Notes: generated by a model from the letters alone, not told the origin. Numbered from the stretch's first letter, positions 9,424 to 18,602 are shown. The stretch is 64,000 nt of DNA from CAVRIA01 sp963721115 (GCA_963721115.1 CAVRIA010000014.1:1-64000), one strand, 5' to 3'. Program-made: numbers and translations.

Positions 9424-9939
9424 GTGACCGAACCGGTAGAGGAGAGCGACGAGGCGCTGATCGAGCGCGCCAACCGCGGTGATGACGACGCCTTCGAGGC
9501 GCTCTACCGCCGCCACCGCGATTGGGTGATTGCCCTCGCCTACCGAATGACGGGGAACCGCGAAGACGCGCTCGACGTCTTGCAGGATGCCTTCGCGTAC
9601 TTCTTCGCCAAGTTTCCCGGCTTCGCGCTCACCGCGCAGCTCAAGACATTCCTCTATCCCGCGGTCAAACACCTCTGCCTGTCGCGCATCCGCCGCCGGG
9701 TCGTCACGGTCGACGTCGCCGACCTCGCCGAACAACTGCCCGCCGCCGACCCCGGTGCCGGCCTTTCGGACCTGCGCGGCCTCCTGGCCGCGCTTCCCGA
9801 GCCGCAGCGCGAGGTCGTCCTGATGCGCTTCGTCGACGACATGAGCCTGCAACAGATCGCCGACGCGCTCGGCGTCCCCCTCGGCACGGTCAAGTCCCGC
9901 CTGCACAACGCCATCGACCAACTGCGCAAGCGCGCCTGA
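9424..9939 (+). CDS. ECF RNA polymerase sigma factor
   Basis: A 171-residue extracytoplasmic-function sigma factor with a GTG start. Region sigma-2 is seen as FEALYRRHRDWVIALAYRMTGNREDALDVLQDAF (about residues 20-55). Region sigma-4 is LPEPQREVVLMRF, then SLQQIADALGVPLGTVKSRL with its helix-turn-helix. The acidic linker lies between them. No anti-sigma gene follows directly: GH15 is next. An anti-sigma-like protein with an ECF-type promoter sits 2.5 kb downstream at 12402 and is a possible partner, but this is inference. GTTGTTGG repeats flank the gene on both sides. Confidence 0.9.
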   Translation: MTEPVEESDEALIERANRGDDDAFEALYRRHRDWVIALAYRMTGNREDALDVLQDAFAYFFAKFPGFALTAQLKTFLYPAVKHLCLSRIRRRVVTVDVADLAEQLPAADPGAGLSDLRGLLAALPEPQREVVLMRFVDDMSLQQIADALGVPLGTVKSRLHNAIDQLRKRA

Positions 9940-9946
9940 AAGGGGC

Positions 9947-9985
9947 GGGTTGTTGGTTGCTGGTTGCTGGTTGTTGGTTGTTGGT
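9947..9985. repeat. GTTGTTGG/GTTGCTGG tandem repeat, copy C
   Basis: Five consecutive 7-8 bp units (GTTGTTGG, TTGCTGG, TTGCTGG, TTGTTGG, TTGTTGG) start 8 bp after the sigma factor stop codon, in the 175-bp gap before GH15. The inverted partner of this array may be copy B on the other side of the gene, but both are in the same orientation. Confidence 0.6.
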
Positions 9986-10114
9986 AACGCACCGCGGCTG
10001 ACCGGATCATTCGGAACAGGCTCAGGCTGGGCCTTCGCCTTCGCCGGCGAACCCGAGCGTAGCCGGGGGAGTGCGCGCCTTGCGGACCGGCCCGGCGCCG
10101 CCCAGAATTGAAGG

Positions 10115-11906
10115 ATGTCGAAACGCATCGAGGATTACGCGCTCATCGGCGACTGTCAGACCGCGGCGCTGGTCGCCAAGGACGGATCGATCGACTGGCT
10201 GTGCTTTCCCCGCTTCGATTCCGGGGCCTGCTTCGCCGCGCTGCTCGGCGGGCCGGAACACGGGCGCTGGCTCATCTCCCCGGTGGGCGAAGCGCGCTGC
10301 GTGCGCCGCCGCTACCGCGGCAACACCCTGGTTCTGGAGACCGAGCTGGAAGTGGACGGCGGCGTCGTTCGCCTCATCGACTTCATGCCGCTGCGCAGCA
10401 ACTTCCCCGACCTCGTGCGCATCGTCGAAGGCGTGCGCGGCCAGGTGCGGATGCGCACCGAGCTCATCGCCCGCTTCGACTACGGGTCCCTGGTCCCCTG
10501 GGTGCGCTCGGAAGACGGCGGCATCACCGCCATCGCCGGCCCCGACATGCTGCGTCTGTCCAGCCCGGTCGAGACGCGCGGCGAGGACCTCAAGACCGTT
10601 GCCGAGTTCGACGTCAACGCCGGACAGCGCCTTGCCTTCGACATCACCTGGTACCCGTCCCACCAGCCGCGGCCGCGCGAGATCGATCCGTTCGACGCCC
10701 TGAAGGAGACCGAGGAGTTCTGGAACGACTGGTCCGGTCGCTGTTCCTACGAGGGTGGCTGGCGCGCCGAGGTGCTGCGCTCGCTCATCACGCTCAAGGC
10801 GCTGACCTATTCTCCCACCGGCGGCATCGTGGCGGCGCCGACCACGTCGCTGCCAGAGAAGCTCGGCGGCGTCCGCAACTGGGACTACCGCTTCTGCTGG
10901 CTGCGCGACGCGACCTTCACCCTGTACGCCCTCCTCAATGCCGGCTACGAGGAAGAGGCCGCCGCCTGGCGCGAGTGGCTGCTGCGCGCCGCCGCCGGAC
11001 AGCCGGAGCAGCTCCACATCATGTACGGCATCGGGGGCGAACGCCGGCTGCCCGAGCTCGAGATCCCCTGGCTCCCCGGCTACGAGGAATCGGCTCCGGT
11101 TCGCATCGGCAACGCCGCGCACAACCAGATGCAGCTCGACGTCTTCGGCGAGGTGCTCGACGCGATGCACCAGTCCTGGCGCGCCGGGGTGCAGCCCGAT
11201 CCCGCCGCCTGGAGCCTGGAGCGCGCCCTGCTCGATCATCTCGAATCCGCCTGGCACGAGCCGGACGAGGGCATCTGGGAGGTGCGCGGCAAGCGCCGCC
11301 ACTTCACCCATTCCAAGATGATGGCCTGGGTGGCCATGGACCGCGCCGTCAAGGCCGTCGAGCGCTTCGGCCTGGAAGGACCCGCCGTCAAGTGGCGCCG
11401 GCGTGCGGGCCGAAATCCACGACGAGGTGTGCAGCCACGGGTTCGACGGGGAGCTCGGCTCCTTCGTGCAGTCCTACGGCTCCAAGCGTCTGGATGCCAG
11501 CCTTCTGCTGATGCCGCTGGTCGGCTTCCTGGCGGCGGACGATCCGCGCGTGCGCGGCACCGTCGCCGCCATCGAACGCCACCTGGTCACCGACGGCTTC
11601 GCCATGCGCTACCAGAACGACCCCGAGGTCGACGGCCTGCCGCACGGCGAGGGGGCGTTCCTGCTCTGCACCTTCTGGCTGGCCGACAACCTGGAGCTGC
11701 AGGGCCGGCACGAAGACGCCAAGCGCACCTTCGAGCGGCTTCTCGCCGTCCGCAACGACGTCGGCCTGCTCGCCGAGAGCTACGACGTCGCCGATCGCCG
11801 CCTGCTCGGCAACTACCCGCAGGCCTTCTCCCACGTCGGGCTCGTCAACACCGCCCACAACCTCTCGCGCCACGGCGGCCCGGCCGAGCACCGGCCGCAA
11901 AGTTGA
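10115..11906 (+). CDS. Glycoside hydrolase family 15 protein
   Basis: A cytoplasmic GH15 alpha-glucosidase or trehalase-like enzyme of about 597 residues, normal for the family. The N-terminal beta-sandwich begins MSKRIEDYALIGDCQTAALV, with GSIDWLCFPRFDS. The (alpha/alpha)6 barrel carries LGGVRNWDYRFCWLRDATFTL, the EESAPVRIGNAAHNQMQLDV segment and the catalytic acid region HEPDEGIWEVRG. One extra base near 11398 shifts the frame (VKWRR to VRAEIHDEVC); the remainder, FVQSYGSKRLDASLL to HNLSRHGG, is normal family sequence. It lies alone between the sigma factor and a small hypothetical gene. Confidence 0.9.
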
Positions 11907-12078
11907 ATGAGGCGCTAGCAGCCTCGAGCCTCCTTCGTCGGATCGACGTGGGCTGCCGAGATCATCGACTCGGCGGCGGCTGGCCTACTATACAGAGAGT
12001 CGCTTTTGTGATAGTCGTGAAACGTACGCGTCGTACTTTCCATGGAGAGTCGAAACTACATCACACGAGGCAGACGCC

Positions 12079-12309
12079 ATGCGGAACGCACGAGAAGTCG
12101 ATGACCTGATCCGTGCGCTGTTCGCCGATTTGTCGCCACGCACGAAGCTCGCTTTCACCCGGATGGTGGTGAATGCCATGCAGCGCGGCATCTCGCCGCG
12201 GCAGGTTCTCGACGCCATGGAGAGGGACCACCCGGAGACCGTCGCCTCGGCGCGCCGCCTCTGCGACCGACTCGTCACGGACCGCAAATTCCCGCCCCTG
12301 CGCCACTGA
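12079..12309 (+). CDS. Small hypothetical protein
   Basis: A 76-residue, probably all-helical protein starting MRNAREVDDLIRALFADLSPRTKL and ending FPPLRH, with a GAGG site upstream. It has no cysteines, membrane segments or recognised domain. It precedes the anti-sigma/dockerin operon by 92 bp, but an ECF-type promoter between them argues for separate transcription. It resembles neither neighbour. Confidence 0.5.
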   Translation: MRNAREVDDLIRALFADLSPRTKLAFTRMVVNAMQRGISPRQVLDAMERDHPETVASARRLCDRLVTDRKFPPLRH

Positions 12310-12365
12310 TCCGTTCCAGGCCGACAAGGGGAAGGGGGGACAGGTTTCGAAGCGGGGCGGCAAAT

Positions 12366-12390
12366 GAACCTTTTCGGGTTCTTCGGCGCT
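12366..12390 (+). promoter_or_regulatory. Candidate ECF-type promoter
   Basis: GAACC (12366-12370) is separated by exactly 16 bp from CGCT (12387-12390, followed by AAAC). This matches the usual AAC -35 and CGT/CT -10 geometry of ECF promoters. The start codon at 12402 lies only 11 bp after the -10, so the transcript would be leaderless or nearly so. The -35 overlaps the small inverted repeat GAACC-TTTTC-GGGTTC. The sequence is observed; the assignment is inference. Confidence 0.5.
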
Positions 12391-12401
12391 AAACGGTTCG
12401 A

Positions 12402-12983
12402 ATGGCACGCGAACCCCAAGAGCGCGACCCCCTCGAAGCGCATCTCGACCTCCTGAGTCTGGACGCCGCCCGCGCAGGCGAGGCGCCGGACGAGGACCGG
12501 GCACATCTCGAACGCTGTGCCGCGTGCCGGCAAGCCCTCGCCGAGATCACCGACCTGTCCTCGGCTCTGCGGCGGATTCACCACCCGCCGTTCGATGTTC
12601 CGGCCGATCGCGAGGCGCGCATCCTCTGGAACGCCCGCAAGCAGGCGGTGCGGGCGAGAAAGGACCGCTCCGGGCTGCGCGTTCCCGACGTCGCCGCCCG
12701 CTGGGCGGCCGCCGCCGTGGCGGTACTCGCCATCGCGTCGTTCCTGGACGGCGCCCGCAGCACGCAGGCTCCGCTCGCCCCGCGCCAGGCGCTCTCTACG
12801 CCGGCGCTTTCGGCCGACGTCAACGGCGACGGCCGCATCGACATCCTCGACGCCTTCGCCCTCGCCCGTGCGGTCGACGCGCACCGGGCGAGCGCGCACT
12901 GGGACCTGAACCGCGACCGCGTCGTCGACCGCGCCGACGTCGACCTCGTCGCCGCCTCGGCGGTTCGCCTGCGAGGGGCGTGA
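12402..12983 (+). CDS. Anti-sigma-like membrane protein with dockerin pair
   Basis: A 193-residue fusion. The N-terminal part has a zinc-finger anti-sigma (ZAS/zf-HC2) signature, HLERCAACRQAL, with the upstream His in EAHLDLLSLD. A single transmembrane segment follows (RWAAAAVAVLAIASFL, about residues 105-122). The C-terminal, presumably extracytoplasmic part holds two EF-hand-like repeats, SADVNGDGRIDILDAFALAR and WDLNRDRVVDRADVDLVAAS, typical of dockerin type I. It would bind an ECF sigma inside and Ca2+ or a cohesin partner outside. It is the first gene of an operon with a cohesin-like protein 5 bp downstream. This arrangement suggests signalling across the membrane, which is inference. 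Confidence 0.75.
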   Translation: MAREPQERDPLEAHLDLLSLDAARAGEAPDEDRAHLERCAACRQALAEITDLSSALRRIHHPPFDVPADREARILWNARKQAVRARKDRSGLRVPDVAARWAAAAVAVLAIASFLDGARSTQAPLAPRQALSTPALSADVNGDGRIDILDAFALARAVDAHRASAHWDLNRDRVVDRADVDLVAASAVRLRGA

Positions 12984-12988
12984 CCCGC

Positions 12989-13432
12989 ATGGCCCGGCGG
13001 CACCTCCTCCACCTTCTTCTCGGCCTCGGTCTGTGGCTGGCGACGGCCCATCCCGTCCTTGCTGCTCCGAACTTCGTCGCACTCGACGTCTACATCGATT
13101 CCGGGGCGACCCCACTGGCCGCCTACCAGATCGAGATCACCGCCGGTCCCGGCGCCGTCATCGCCGGCGTCGAGGGCGGCGCGGCCGGCCCCTTCCACGA
13201 GCCGCCCTACTACGACCCCGCCGCGCTGCGCGGCGGACGCATCGTCCTCGCCGCATTCAATACCGGCGGCGACCTGCCGCACGGCCGCGTCCGCGTCGCC
13301 ACCTTGCACATGCGCGAGGAAGGCCCCGCGCCAGCGGACTACGAGCCGCGGCTGATCGTCGCCGCGGGCGCCGACGGCCGGCCCATCGAAGCCAAGGTCT
13401 CCATCGAACGCCCGAAAGGAGAGAAACCATGA
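12989..13432 (+). CDS. Secreted cohesin-like domain protein
   Basis: A 147-residue exported protein with a clear signal peptide (HLLHLLLGLGLWLATAHPVLA). The mature part is predicted all-beta: NFVALDVYIDSGATPLAAYQ, then GRIVLAAFNTGGDLPHGRVRVATLHM. It follows the pattern of cohesin / CBM-like sandwich domains (a Val-x-Val first strand, a YQIEI second strand, and a late GxxRVAxLxF-type strand). It lies 5 bp after the dockerin-bearing anti-sigma gene and overlaps the VIT/vWA gene by ATGA, so the three are translationally coupled. The cohesin assignment is by pattern, not alignment. Confidence 0.65.
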   Translation: MARRHLLHLLLGLGLWLATAHPVLAAPNFVALDVYIDSGATPLAAYQIEITAGPGAVIAGVEGGAAGPFHEPPYYDPAALRGGRIVLAAFNTGGDLPHGRVRVATLHMREEGPAPADYEPRLIVAAGADGRPIEAKVSIERPKGEKP

Positions 13433-15669
13433 AGCATCGCGCCGCGATCGCTACCCTCGCCGTCCTCCTGCCGATCGGTATCGCCCTCTACTCGTGCGCG
13501 TCCAAAACGCAGTACGACACGCCGACCCAGCAGGTCGGGCTCGCACCGCCGGCGCCGTCCGACCGGCTCGCCAAGTCCGACGAGGACCTGGGGTCCGCCG
13601 CCTCCGCACCGGCGGCGCCCCGGCTGACAGGCGGTGAGGCGCAGAGCGGCGGCGCGCGCGGCAACGCCCCGTTCGCGATAGGGGAGGCTGCCCCGGAACC
13701 CCTCGCGCGCTTCCGCCAAGCGCAAGGTGCCGACGACGAGAAACGCCGCGCGGAGATTCCGCCCCCCTCCAGTGGAGAGGAGCTTTGGATCATCGCCCGC
13801 TCCGGCGCCGCCGAGCCGGCCGCGGAGGACCGCAGTCTCTACCCGTCGTTGCGCGCCAAGGCAACGGACGGCGGCGTCGACGTCCCCTTGCCGCTGAAGC
13901 ACACGGATGTCGACGCCGGCATCGCCGGCTACATCGCCACCGTTCACGTCCGCCAGCAGTACCACAACCCGTACGACCGGAAGATCGAGGCGGTGTACGT
14001 CTTCCCCCTGCCGCAGAACGCGGCGGTGAACGAGTTCGTGATGACCATCGGCGAGCGCCGCATCCGCGGCATCATCCGCGAGCGCGAGGAGGCGGAGCGC
14101 CTCTACGCGGAGGCGAAGCAGCAGGGGTACGTCGCCTCGCTGCTCACGCAGGAGCGCCCCAACATCTTCACCCAGTCGGTCGCCAACATCGAGCCCGACA
14201 AGTCGATCGACATCGACCTGACCTACTTCAACACCCTGGCGTACCGCGACGGCGAGTACGAGTTCGTCTTCCCCATGGTGGTCGGGCCGCGCTTCAACCC
14301 GCCGGGAAGCACCGACGGCGTCGGCGCGGTGCCGCGCGGTGGACACGGCGCGTCGGGGCAGAAGACGGAGGTGCTCGTACCTGGCCCCCGAACGAGCGCA
14401 GCGGCCACGACATCTCGCTGGCGGTCGACATCGACGGCGGGAATGGAGATCGAGGACCTCTCCAGCCCGAGCCACGCCATCGAGACGACGGTCGTCTCGC
14501 CGACCCGGTGGCGCGTCGCGCTGAGCCGGCTCGACCGGGTGCCGAACAGGGACTTCGTCCTCCGCTACAAGCTCGCGGGCGACCGGGTGAAGACGGCGTT
14601 CCTCACCCATCGCGACCGGCGCGGCGGCTACTTCACGCTGATGCTGCAGCCGCCCGACGACCTGCGCGCGCTGCCGCGCGCGCCGATGGAGCTGATCTTC
14701 GTCCTCGACTGCTCGGGCAGCATGAGCGGCGAGCCGATCGCGCTCGCCAAGAGCGCCGTCGAGCGCGCCCTGCGCCGCCTCGGGCCGGACGACACGTTCC
14801 AGATCATCCGCTTCTCCAACGACGCCTCGCAGCTCGGCCCCTCTCCGATCCGCGCCACGGCGGACAACGTCGAGCGCGGCATGGCCTACCTGCGCTCCCT
14901 GAACGGCAGCGGCGGCACGATGATGATCGAGGGGATCAAGGCGGCGCTCGACTTCCCGCACGACCCGCGCCGCCTGCGCGTCGTCTCGTTCATGACCGAC
15001 GGCTACATCGGCAACGAGGCCGAGATCCTCGGCGAGGTGCACCGCCGCCTCGGCGCCTCGCGCATCTTCAGCTTCGGCGTCGGCTCGTCTACCAACCGCT
15101 ACCTGCTCGAGCGCATGGCCCTGCTCGGCAACGGCGCGGTCGCCTACGTCGGTCTCGACGAGGGCTCGCAGCGCGCCGTCGACGCCTTCTTCGAGCGCAT
15201 CTCCCACCCGGCGCTGACCGACGTGCGAATCGACTGGGGCGGCCTGGGCGTCAGCGACGTCTACCCGCAGCGCCTGCCCGACCTCTTCGTCGGCCGCCCG
15301 ATCGTCGTCACCGGGCGCTTCACCGGCAGCGCACCGGCGACCGTCTCGATCACCGGCCGCGCCGGCGGGCAGACTCGAGACATCGCCCTGCGGGTCGATC
15401 CGGAGGCCGCCGCGAGCGCCCATCCGGCCATCGCCAGCGTGTGGGCGCGCATGAAGATCGCCGACCTGGCCGACCGCGCCACGCACGAGGACCCGGCGGC
15501 GATCGCGCCGCAGATCACGCGCGTCGCCCTCGACTACGGTCTGATGTCCACCTACACCGCCTTCGTCGCCGTCGACTCCAGCGCCCGCACCGCGGGAACG
15601 CAGGGAACGACCGTCTTCGTACCGGTACCGGTTCCCGACGGCGTCCCCTACGAGACCACGGTGGAGTAG
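13429..15669 (+). CDS. VIT and vWA domain lipoprotein
   Basis: A protein of about 746 residues with a lipoprotein signal (LPIGIALYSC lipobox). Next comes a low-complexity Pro/Ala/Gly region, then a VIT domain (about 150-300: HVRQQYHNPYDRKIEAVYVFPLP, REEAERLYAEAKQQGYVASLL). A vWA domain follows (about 420-600) with the MIDAS motif DCSGSMSGEP and the Thr/Asp region MTDGYIGNEAEI. The C-terminus ends YGLMSTYTAFVAVDSS, typical of bacterial inter-alpha-trypsin inhibitor-like proteins. Two compensating frame slips between about 14380 and 14440 garble some 20 residues. It is an outer-surface or periplasmic protein likely binding metal-dependent ligands; third gene of the dockerin/cohesin-like operon. 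Confidence 0.88.
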   Translation: MKHRAAIATLAVLLPIGIALYSCASKTQYDTPTQQVGLAPPAPSDRLAKSDEDLGSAASAPAAPRLTGGEAQSGGARGNAPFAIGEAAPEPLARFRQAQGADDEKRRAEIPPPSSGEELWIIARSGAAEPAAEDRSLYPSLRAKATDGGVDVPLPLKHTDVDAGIAGYIATVHVRQQYHNPYDRKIEAVYVFPLPQNAAVNEFVMTIGERRIRGIIREREEAERLYAEAKQQGYVASLLTQERPNIFTQSVANIEPDKSIDIDLTYFNTLAYRDGEYEFVFPMVVGPRFNPPGSTDGVGAVPRGGHGASGQKTEVLVPGPRTSAAATTSRWRSTSTAGMEIEDLSSPSHAIETTVVSPTRWRVALSRLDRVPNRDFVLRYKLAGDRVKTAFLTHRDRRGGYFTLMLQPPDDLRALPRAPMELIFVLDCSGSMSGEPIALAKSAVERALRRLGPDDTFQIIRFSNDASQLGPSPIRATADNVERGMAYLRSLNGSGGTMMIEGIKAALDFPHDPRRLRVVSFMTDGYIGNEAEILGEVHRRLGASRIFSFGVGSSTNRYLLERMALLGNGAVAYVGLDEGSQRAVDAFFERISHPALTDVRIDWGGLGVSDVYPQRLPDLFVGRPIVVTGRFTGSAPATVSITGRAGGQTRDIALRVDPEAAASAHPAIASVWARMKIADLADRATHEDPAAIAPQITRVALDYGLMSTYTAFVAVDSSARTAGTQGTTVFVPVPVPDGVPYETTVE

Positions 15670-15673
15670 CGGT

Positions 15674-15752
15674 TTACGGGGTTCGGGGTTCGGGGCTTTT
15701 GTCCTCCTGCACGCTGTACCCCGTACCCCGTACACTGTACCCTGAACCCCGC
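15674..15752. repeat. GGGTTCGGGG / ACCCCGTA inverted repeat
   Basis: A left arm of TACGGGGTTCGGGGTTCGGGG (15675-15695) and a right arm of CCCCGTACCCCGTA, then CCCTGAACCCC, are separated by about 20 bp. It starts 6 bp after the VIT/vWA stop codon. It is another member of the short-tandem-unit hairpin class in this window, with its own sequence. Confidence 0.6.
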
Positions 15753-15808
15753 ATGAACACCTCATCGATCCGCCACGTCCAGCTCTCCGCCTCGGGAGCC
15801 GCGCGCGC

Positions 15809-16804
15809 ATGCGTGCGGCGCTGACGCTGGCTCTGCTGCTGGTCGTTCCGGTCACCATGGCGAGAGCCGGGGCTCCGAGAGAGAACGGGCGTTTCGTCAA
15901 TCTGGCGGGGCGGCGGCCGCTGCCCGGCTTCACCGCGATGGCGCCGTTTCTCCTGCGCAAGGCGTGGACCTCGATCGCCGGCCGCGCCGGCGGCGCTCCC
16001 TTCGTCCCCTACGACCGGCGCGCCCTGAAGCTCAACCCCAGCGTCACCTGGATCGGCCACTCGACGTTCCTGGTGCGCATGGACGGCGCGACCTTTCTCA
16101 CCGACCCGATCTTCTCCGAGCGCGCCAGCCCGGTCTCCTTCGCCGGACCGCAGCGTCTGGTGCCACCGGGCGTGCCGCTCGCCGAGCTCCCCGCCGTCGA
16201 CTTCGTCCTCGTCTCGCACGACCACTACGATCACACCGACCTTCCCTCCATCGCCGCGCTGGCGGCGCGCGGGGCGCGCTTCGTCGTCCCGCTCGGCCTC
16301 GGCGAGCTGATCCGCTCGGCCGGCGGCGAGGCCACCGAGCTGGACTGGTGGCAGGACGTCGAGATCGGACGGGTGCGCGTCCACTGCGTGCCCGCCCAGC
16401 ACTTCTCCGGACGCTCGCTGACCGACGAGAACGAGCGCCTGTGGGCCGGCTGGGTGGTCGAAGGGCCGACGCGTCGCTTCTACCACGCCGGCGACACCGG
16501 CTACTTCGACGGATTTGTCGAGATCGGCAAGCGCCTCGGTCCCATCGACCTCGCCGCGATTCCGATCGGCGCCTACGATCCGCCGTCGATCATGCACTTC
16601 GTCCACCTGAACCCGCAAGAAGCGATCCGCGCCGCGCGCGACCTTCGAGCCCGCACCGTCGTCGGCATGCACTTCGGCACGTTCGACCTGACCGACGAGT
16701 CGCCGGACGAGCCGCCGCGCTGGTTCCACGCCGAGGCCGCCCGCCAGGGCTTCCCCGAAGACCGCGCCTGGACCCTCGCCGTGGGTGAGACCCGCCGCTT
16801 CTGA
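15809..16804 (+). CDS. MBL-fold metallohydrolase, NAPE-PLD/UlaG-like
   Basis: A 331-residue secreted metallo-beta-lactamase-fold hydrolase with an N-terminal signal (LTLALLLVVPVTMARA). Metal ligands are visible in SHDHYDHTD (HxHxDH), CVPAQHFSGRS, YHAGDTGYF and GMHFGTFDL. The opening WIGHSTFLVRMDGATFLTDPIF is characteristic of the NAPE-hydrolysing phospholipase D / UlaG-like group, so the substrate is likely a phosphodiester or lactone. It is a single gene after the VIT/vWA operon. The exact substrate cannot be told. Confidence 0.88.
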   Translation: MRAALTLALLLVVPVTMARAGAPRENGRFVNLAGRRPLPGFTAMAPFLLRKAWTSIAGRAGGAPFVPYDRRALKLNPSVTWIGHSTFLVRMDGATFLTDPIFSERASPVSFAGPQRLVPPGVPLAELPAVDFVLVSHDHYDHTDLPSIAALAARGARFVVPLGLGELIRSAGGEATELDWWQDVEIGRVRVHCVPAQHFSGRSLTDENERLWAGWVVEGPTRRFYHAGDTGYFDGFVEIGKRLGPIDLAAIPIGAYDPPSIMHFVHLNPQEAIRAARDLRARTVVGMHFGTFDLTDESPDEPPRWFHAEAARQGFPEDRAWTLAVGETRRF

Positions 16805-16832
16805 AACTCACCCGGTTACGCCCGGGTTCGTA

Positions 16833-16868
16833 GGCAAGGGTAAAGGCTCGGGCTGAGGCTGAGGTTCG
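16833..16868. repeat. AGGCTN repeat, copy B (single arm)
   Basis: GGTAAAGGCTCGGGCTGAGGCTGAGG carries the AGGCTN unit in one orientation after the MBL-fold gene. No complementary arm is nearby. Confidence 0.55.
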
Positions 16869-16909
16869 ATCCAAAGAACCGCGCGGAGCGCGCACCATCC
16901 TTCTCAATC

Positions 16910-16950
16910 TCTCCTTCGTGCCCTTCGTGTCCTTCGTGGTTGCATTTCTT
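16910..16950. repeat. CTTCGTG repeat, copy A
   Basis: TCCTTCGTGCCCTTCGTGTCCTTCGTGGT consists of three CTTCGTG units spaced by CC/TC, inside the 240-bp gap before the glycosyltransferase gene. Inverted copies of the same unit lie at 45800 and 45921. It overlaps an upstream extension of the next frame but is not expected to be coding. Confidence 0.6.
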
Positions 16951-17044
16951 CTTCTCTCCTTGCTGGTGGGGCTCGCATCTCTCCCATGACGCTCGGCGTT
17001 GCTTGACCCGCGACGCCCGCTCCGGCAATGCCACATCACCTCTC

Positions 17045-18595
17045 GTGCGCTCTTCTTTCGTCAAGCTCTCGAGCTCTCCCCTGCCCGCCCTCGCCGCCGG
17101 CGGCGCGTACTTCACGCTCCTCTGGGCGGTGTATCCGTACCGCGGCGTCTTTCAGTTCGACACGGACGAGGGAATCAACGCCATCAAGGCGCTGCTCGTC
17201 GATCGCGGCCATCCTCTCTACACGCAGATCTGGAGCGACCAGCCGCCGCTGTTCACGCACCTCCTGCACGGCTGGTTCTCCGCCTTCGGCTGGCAGGTCG
17301 ACGCCGGGCGCCTGCTCGTCCTGGTCTTCGCCTCCCTGATCGTTTTCGCGTCGTACGATCTCGTCCGCCTCGCCTGCGGGCACGGCGCCGCCCTCGCCGC
17401 CTGTGCGCTGCTGCCGCTCACGTCGAGCTTCGCGCTCCTCAGCGTGTCCATCATGATCGGCCTGCCCGCCCTGGCCTTCGCGCTCCTCGCCCTGTGGGCG
17501 CTCGTCCACTGGCGCCCCGGCGCGTCGCGCTGGTGGATCGCGGCCGGCGCCGTGCTCATGGCCTGCTCCCTCGCCACCAAGCTCTTCACTCTCTTCCTGG
17601 TGCCGCTGTTCGCCGCCTGGCTGCTGCTCGCCGGATGGCTCGAGCGGCGACCCGGCGGTGCCTGGTGGACACCCGCCCTCGCGTGGACGGCCGCTACCGC
17701 CGCGGCGGTTCTGGGGCTGTTCGCCGTCCTCGTCGGGGCCGGCAATCTCTGGCAGCTCTACTCGCCACACGCCTCGGCCCGCGCTCTCGACCTCGCCGCC
17801 CGCTTCGATGCGGCGACCCCGATCGCCATCCTGCGCGACAACTGGCAGGTGGCGCTGCTCGCCGCGGTCGGCACCGGGGCTGCCGCCGCGCGCCGCCGCT
17901 ACGACCTGCTCGTGCTCTCCGCGTGGGGCCTGGCAGCGCTCGCCGTCCTCGGTCTCGAGGCTCCGGTCTGGTACCACCACTACCTGCTCTTCACGGTAGC
18001 GGCCTGCCCGATCGCCGGCGTCGGCCTGGCGGCGCTCTTGGCCAGCGGGCGAGCCGAGGTGCCGCGACCGCGTGCCGTCCGCTTCGGAGCGCAGGCGCTG
18101 GCCTTGCTCCTCCTGACGTCGCTGGCCTACGACGCCATCGCCGGGGCGAAGCTCGCCTTTCCTCCCTGGGTAGAGCGCGGAGCGGCGCCGTTGCAGGCGC
18201 TGGCGGCGATGGAGCGCTATCGCGACCGCACGCACACCGTCGTCACCGATCGCCCCATGTACGCCTTTCGCGCCGGCTACGAGGTGCCGCCCAACCTCGC
18301 CGTGGTCTCCTTCAAGCGACTGCAGACGCACTACCTGTCGGCGATCGACTTCGTCGCCGCGGTGCGGCTCCGCCCGCCCGAGCAGATCGTCCTGAGCGGA
18401 CGGCTGCCGCGACCGATCGCCGCCGCCATTCTCCGCGCGGCGGCGGGACGCTACGACCTGGTGTTTACCAACCCGCCGTTTCGTGACATCCAGGTCTACG
18501 TGCGGCGCGACGTCCTGCAGGCAGCGGAGCTCGGGTTCGACTCCCCGCGCGACCCGGCGCCGCGCTCGCAGGCGCCTCCCCCCTCGCTGGGCTAG
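17045..18595 (+). CDS. GT-C family membrane glycosyltransferase-like protein
   Basis: A polytopic protein of about 516 residues with roughly ten hydrophobic segments. Near the N-terminus FQFDTDEGINAIKALLVDRGHPLY carries the acidic Asp-x-Asp-Glu loop of lipid-linked-sugar (GT39/ArnT-type) transferases, followed by IWSDQPPLFTHLLHGWF. The GTG start at 17045 is chosen because the preceding sequence is repeat; an upstream ATG would give a longer, unlikely N-terminus. The C-terminal periplasmic part reads VVTDRPMYAFRAGYEVPPNLAVVSFKRL. The gene is followed within 8 bp by a sulfatase-fold gene and then another GT-C gene, suggesting a surface-glycan or lipid-modification operon. Confidence 0.8.
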   Translation: MRSSFVKLSSSPLPALAAGGAYFTLLWAVYPYRGVFQFDTDEGINAIKALLVDRGHPLYTQIWSDQPPLFTHLLHGWFSAFGWQVDAGRLLVLVFASLIVFASYDLVRLACGHGAALAACALLPLTSSFALLSVSIMIGLPALAFALLALWALVHWRPGASRWWIAAGAVLMACSLATKLFTLFLVPLFAAWLLLAGWLERRPGGAWWTPALAWTAATAAAVLGLFAVLVGAGNLWQLYSPHASARALDLAARFDAATPIAILRDNWQVALLAAVGTGAAAARRRYDLLVLSAWGLAALAVLGLEAPVWYHHYLLFTVAACPIAGVGLAALLASGRAEVPRPRAVRFGAQALALLLLTSLAYDAIAGAKLAFPPWVERGAAPLQALAAMERYRDRTHTVVTDRPMYAFRAGYEVPPNLAVVSFKRLQTHYLSAIDFVAAVRLRPPEQIVLSGRLPRPIAAAILRAAAGRYDLVFTNPPFRDIQVYVRRDVLQAAELGFDSPRDPAPRSQAPPPSLG

Positions 18596-18602
18596 CCCAT
18601 CC

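Noticed and set aside
12402..13432. Cellulosome
   Set aside because: There are no glycoside hydrolases with dockerins and no multi-cohesin scaffoldin; the dockerin here is on a membrane anti-sigma-like protein.
13339..15960. 873-residue antisense open frame
   Set aside because: Opposite strand of the VIT/vWA gene. High GC with codon-position bias opens antisense frames; the composition is Arg/Ala/Asp-rich and there is no domain.
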